Origin: Ctena decussata
Taxonomy: Eukaryota; Mollusca; Bivalvia; Lucinida; Lucinidae
Direction of reading: 5' to 3'
NCBI GenBank assembly: GCA_963989385.1
Contig: OZ022505.1
Location: forward strand, 59,151,737 to 59,215,736
DNA length: 64,000 bases
A program made the translations under genes and the position numbers. Below the pieces are notes generated by a model. The model did not search any database. It was not told where the DNA came from and saw only the letters and a program-made list of their open reading frames with translations. Below are positions 62,406 to 64,000 of the stretch, one piece after another. Numbering within the stretch: the first letter of the stretch is position 1; each line of letters opens with the position of its first letter.

Positions 62406-62643
62406 TGAGCCGCAACACGAGAAAACCAACAATGTGGTAGTGCACCAAGCGCAGACTCAGACCACCCTGGGCATCCGCTCAGACTGATCAGACTCTTTCC
62501 TAAGCACTTATAAGGTAGCTAAGGGTCTAAGCTACCTCCATGCGGACAACGAAGACTCTGATCAGACTGGGCGGATGCCCAGGCTGATCTGAGTCTGCGC
62601 TGAGCGTACAACCACATTGTTGGTTTTGTCGTGTCACAGCTCA
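62406..62643. repeat. TGAGCC hairpin MITE family, copy 13
   Basis: A full-length unit: TGAGCCGCAACACGAG at the left, GTCGTGTCACAGCTCA at the right, flanked by AA on both sides. Confidence 0.93.
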
Positions 62644-63399
62644 AATCGTTTTATGCTCTCGTAATGTTTTAACAACGTAAGTCGCATTGTTGAGATTAAC
62701 AATGCGTCTTAGATGCAATTAATTGCCAAGTAAATATCAAACTTTTAAAGATTTTAGCATTGACCTGGTAAAACGAGAAAATCATCACTAGATATTATTT
62801 TATCTTGTCTCGTTGTATATATGTGTATAATTGTATTTTAGAAGACCACAAGGTAAAATAGTTATTTATAGCTGATTGTGTCACCTCTATTAACATTGTA
62901 TAAACAATGCTTCATGCTAAATATCAGCGCAATGCCAGGTGGTTTCAGAGAAAAAGTCATTTAAAGCAAAATGTTTAACGGACAGACGACGGTCGACAGA
63001 CGAAGTGATCACAATAGCTCTACCGGGACTTCGTCCCGGAGAGCTGAAAAACGTCACTAATACGTCAGGGCCGGCTGATATAATCAGAGCCACTCGACAT
63101 AACCAGAACGTTTGTTTATGAATTCTCAATTGCCGTCATTTGCTTTCAGTTCATCCTTTTTGTGAATGGGGCAGGATCAGACAATCAGTGCACGCTCTTT
63201 GTCCAACAAAATTCCCCGTTTATATCATGTCAACAGGAATATCAAATGAATGCAATTTGTAGCTGCCTTTCTGTAAATCCCACCGCACAAATGATCAGAC
63301 AAAATCAATCGCATACAACTTACCTTAGCCTAGAAAAGAAGTTCAAAGACAAGAGCATTTAACTAAATTCCTGTTTTTCTGAGATTCCACGCCGTTCAA
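62644..63399. other. Intergenic, nothing recognised
   Basis: Contains a short inverted repeat near 63019-63040 (TACCGGGACTTCGTCCCGGA). No other supported feature. Confidence 0.4.
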
Positions 63400-63927
63400 A
63401 CGAATTTATACCACGAATGCGAAACTTAATTTTTCACCGTAAATTTTCACCCGGTATTATTGGAGCCGCACATGCTCCGAAAGACAGTCATAACATTTCC
63501 TTATTACAGCACTGGCTCCGTTATAGAGATTCTCACTCATGTAAGAAATATGAAAATGTTAAAAACAAAATTTCCGATTTTCGGCTCCTTAAGGCTCAAA
63601 TGTCAGAGCCTGTCACATATACATATTTCTACGCGAAAACTTTTAAGGAATTGAAAATATCTCGGACTGATCACAAAAGCCATTCCTTATTGACAGCAAC
63701 GATGCCAAGCACAGTCAGTGCATTTCTGTATCATGTTATATTGTTACTTTTTTTTTTGTTTTTAGGCCATTTCTGAGACAGACTTTTAAACGTTCGACAA
63801 TTGTACTGACGAACCAATTGTAAAAGAGTAGAATGAAGATTACTAATGGAGACAAACTGTATCCTGATGATTTCTACGGTAGAATTTGAGGCAAGCAGGG
63901 GACTTGAAAAAAACATAGTTACTCATA
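63400..63927 (+). repeat. Second copy of the zinc-finger 5' flank
   Basis: Parallels 57658-58193 motif by motif, with small indels. It leads directly to a second ATG-finger start at 63928, about 5.7 kb downstream of the first. Confidence 0.85.
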
Positions 63928-64000
63928 ATGGAAAAATCACATGTTTGTGATGTCTGTGGTATCCATTTTTTACAGGCAGGAATTTTGAAAAAAACATATG
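63928..64000 (+). pseudogene. Start of a second zinc-finger copy, cut by the window end
   Basis: Reads MEKSHVCDVCGIHFLQAGIL, the same beginning as the 58194 copy. An extra A near 63988 (TTGAAAAAAACATATG versus TTGAAAAGACATATG) shifts the frame and removes the first histidine of finger 1, so this copy is probably broken at its first finger, unless it uses a later start. Confidence 0.7.

Overview
This is eukaryotic, AT-rich, intron-containing and transposon-dense DNA, most likely from a marine bivalve mollusc. The reasons are the gene families (a DM9 lectin-like gene, a divergent cys-loop receptor, a kyphoscoliosis-peptidase-like gene) and repeats of the kind known from bivalves: pearl/Helentron-like satellites opening with a (GTCC)n stretch, CR1-type LINEs and dense hairpin MITEs. 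The species cannot be named from the sequence. No bacterial operon, CRISPR array or true tRNA/rRNA gene was seen.

Protein-coding content, left to right. (1) 416-5946, plus: the last four exons of a zona-pellucida (ZP) domain membrane protein, with ZP-C cysteines, a furin-type RKKR site, a transmembrane helix and a short tail. (2) 27265-8608, minus: a small DM9-domain gene assembled here from three exons in compatible phase; its DM9 domain is split by a 13-kb intron. (3) 33550-44086, plus: eight in-frame exons (736 residues, 5' end missing) of a protein that joins a KY/hillarin transglutaminase-like domain, with all three catalytic positions replaced, to helical repeats and a C-terminal segment resembling a dynein heavy-chain stalk. 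(4) 46079-44781, minus: an intronless divergent cys-loop ligand-gated channel subunit, tail to tail with gene 3. (5) 58194 onward, plus: a C2H2 zinc-finger array whose 3' part has decayed, with the start of a second copy at the right edge of the window.

Most of the remaining sequence is mobile DNA. The DM9 intron holds a nested stack: a pearl/Helentron-like satellite element (9436-16116) into which a 4-kb foldback element (10640-14629) and a TTAA-flanked MITE (15568-16097) have inserted, followed by a nearly complete CR1-type LINE (about 16120-20765). A second foldback-like element (28140-32072) has palindromic arms and a 6-bp target duplication CATAAC. The KY-like gene's introns carry a PIF/Harbinger-like element (37698-39058, TAA duplication) and a hAT-like element (42301-42949). 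The right half holds another satellite element (47757-49853), a decayed LINE (49865-52450), a terminal-inverted-repeat element (52534-53726) and a DIRS-like reverse transcriptase/RNase H remnant (minus, 54371-54945). One family of roughly 240-bp end-to-end hairpin elements, with ends TGAGCC...GGCTCA, occurs 13 times.

The genes show no evident functional link; the common theme is host genes whose introns have been filled by layered transposon insertions. Exon structures come from reading GT/AG sites and phases by eye and have no transcript support.
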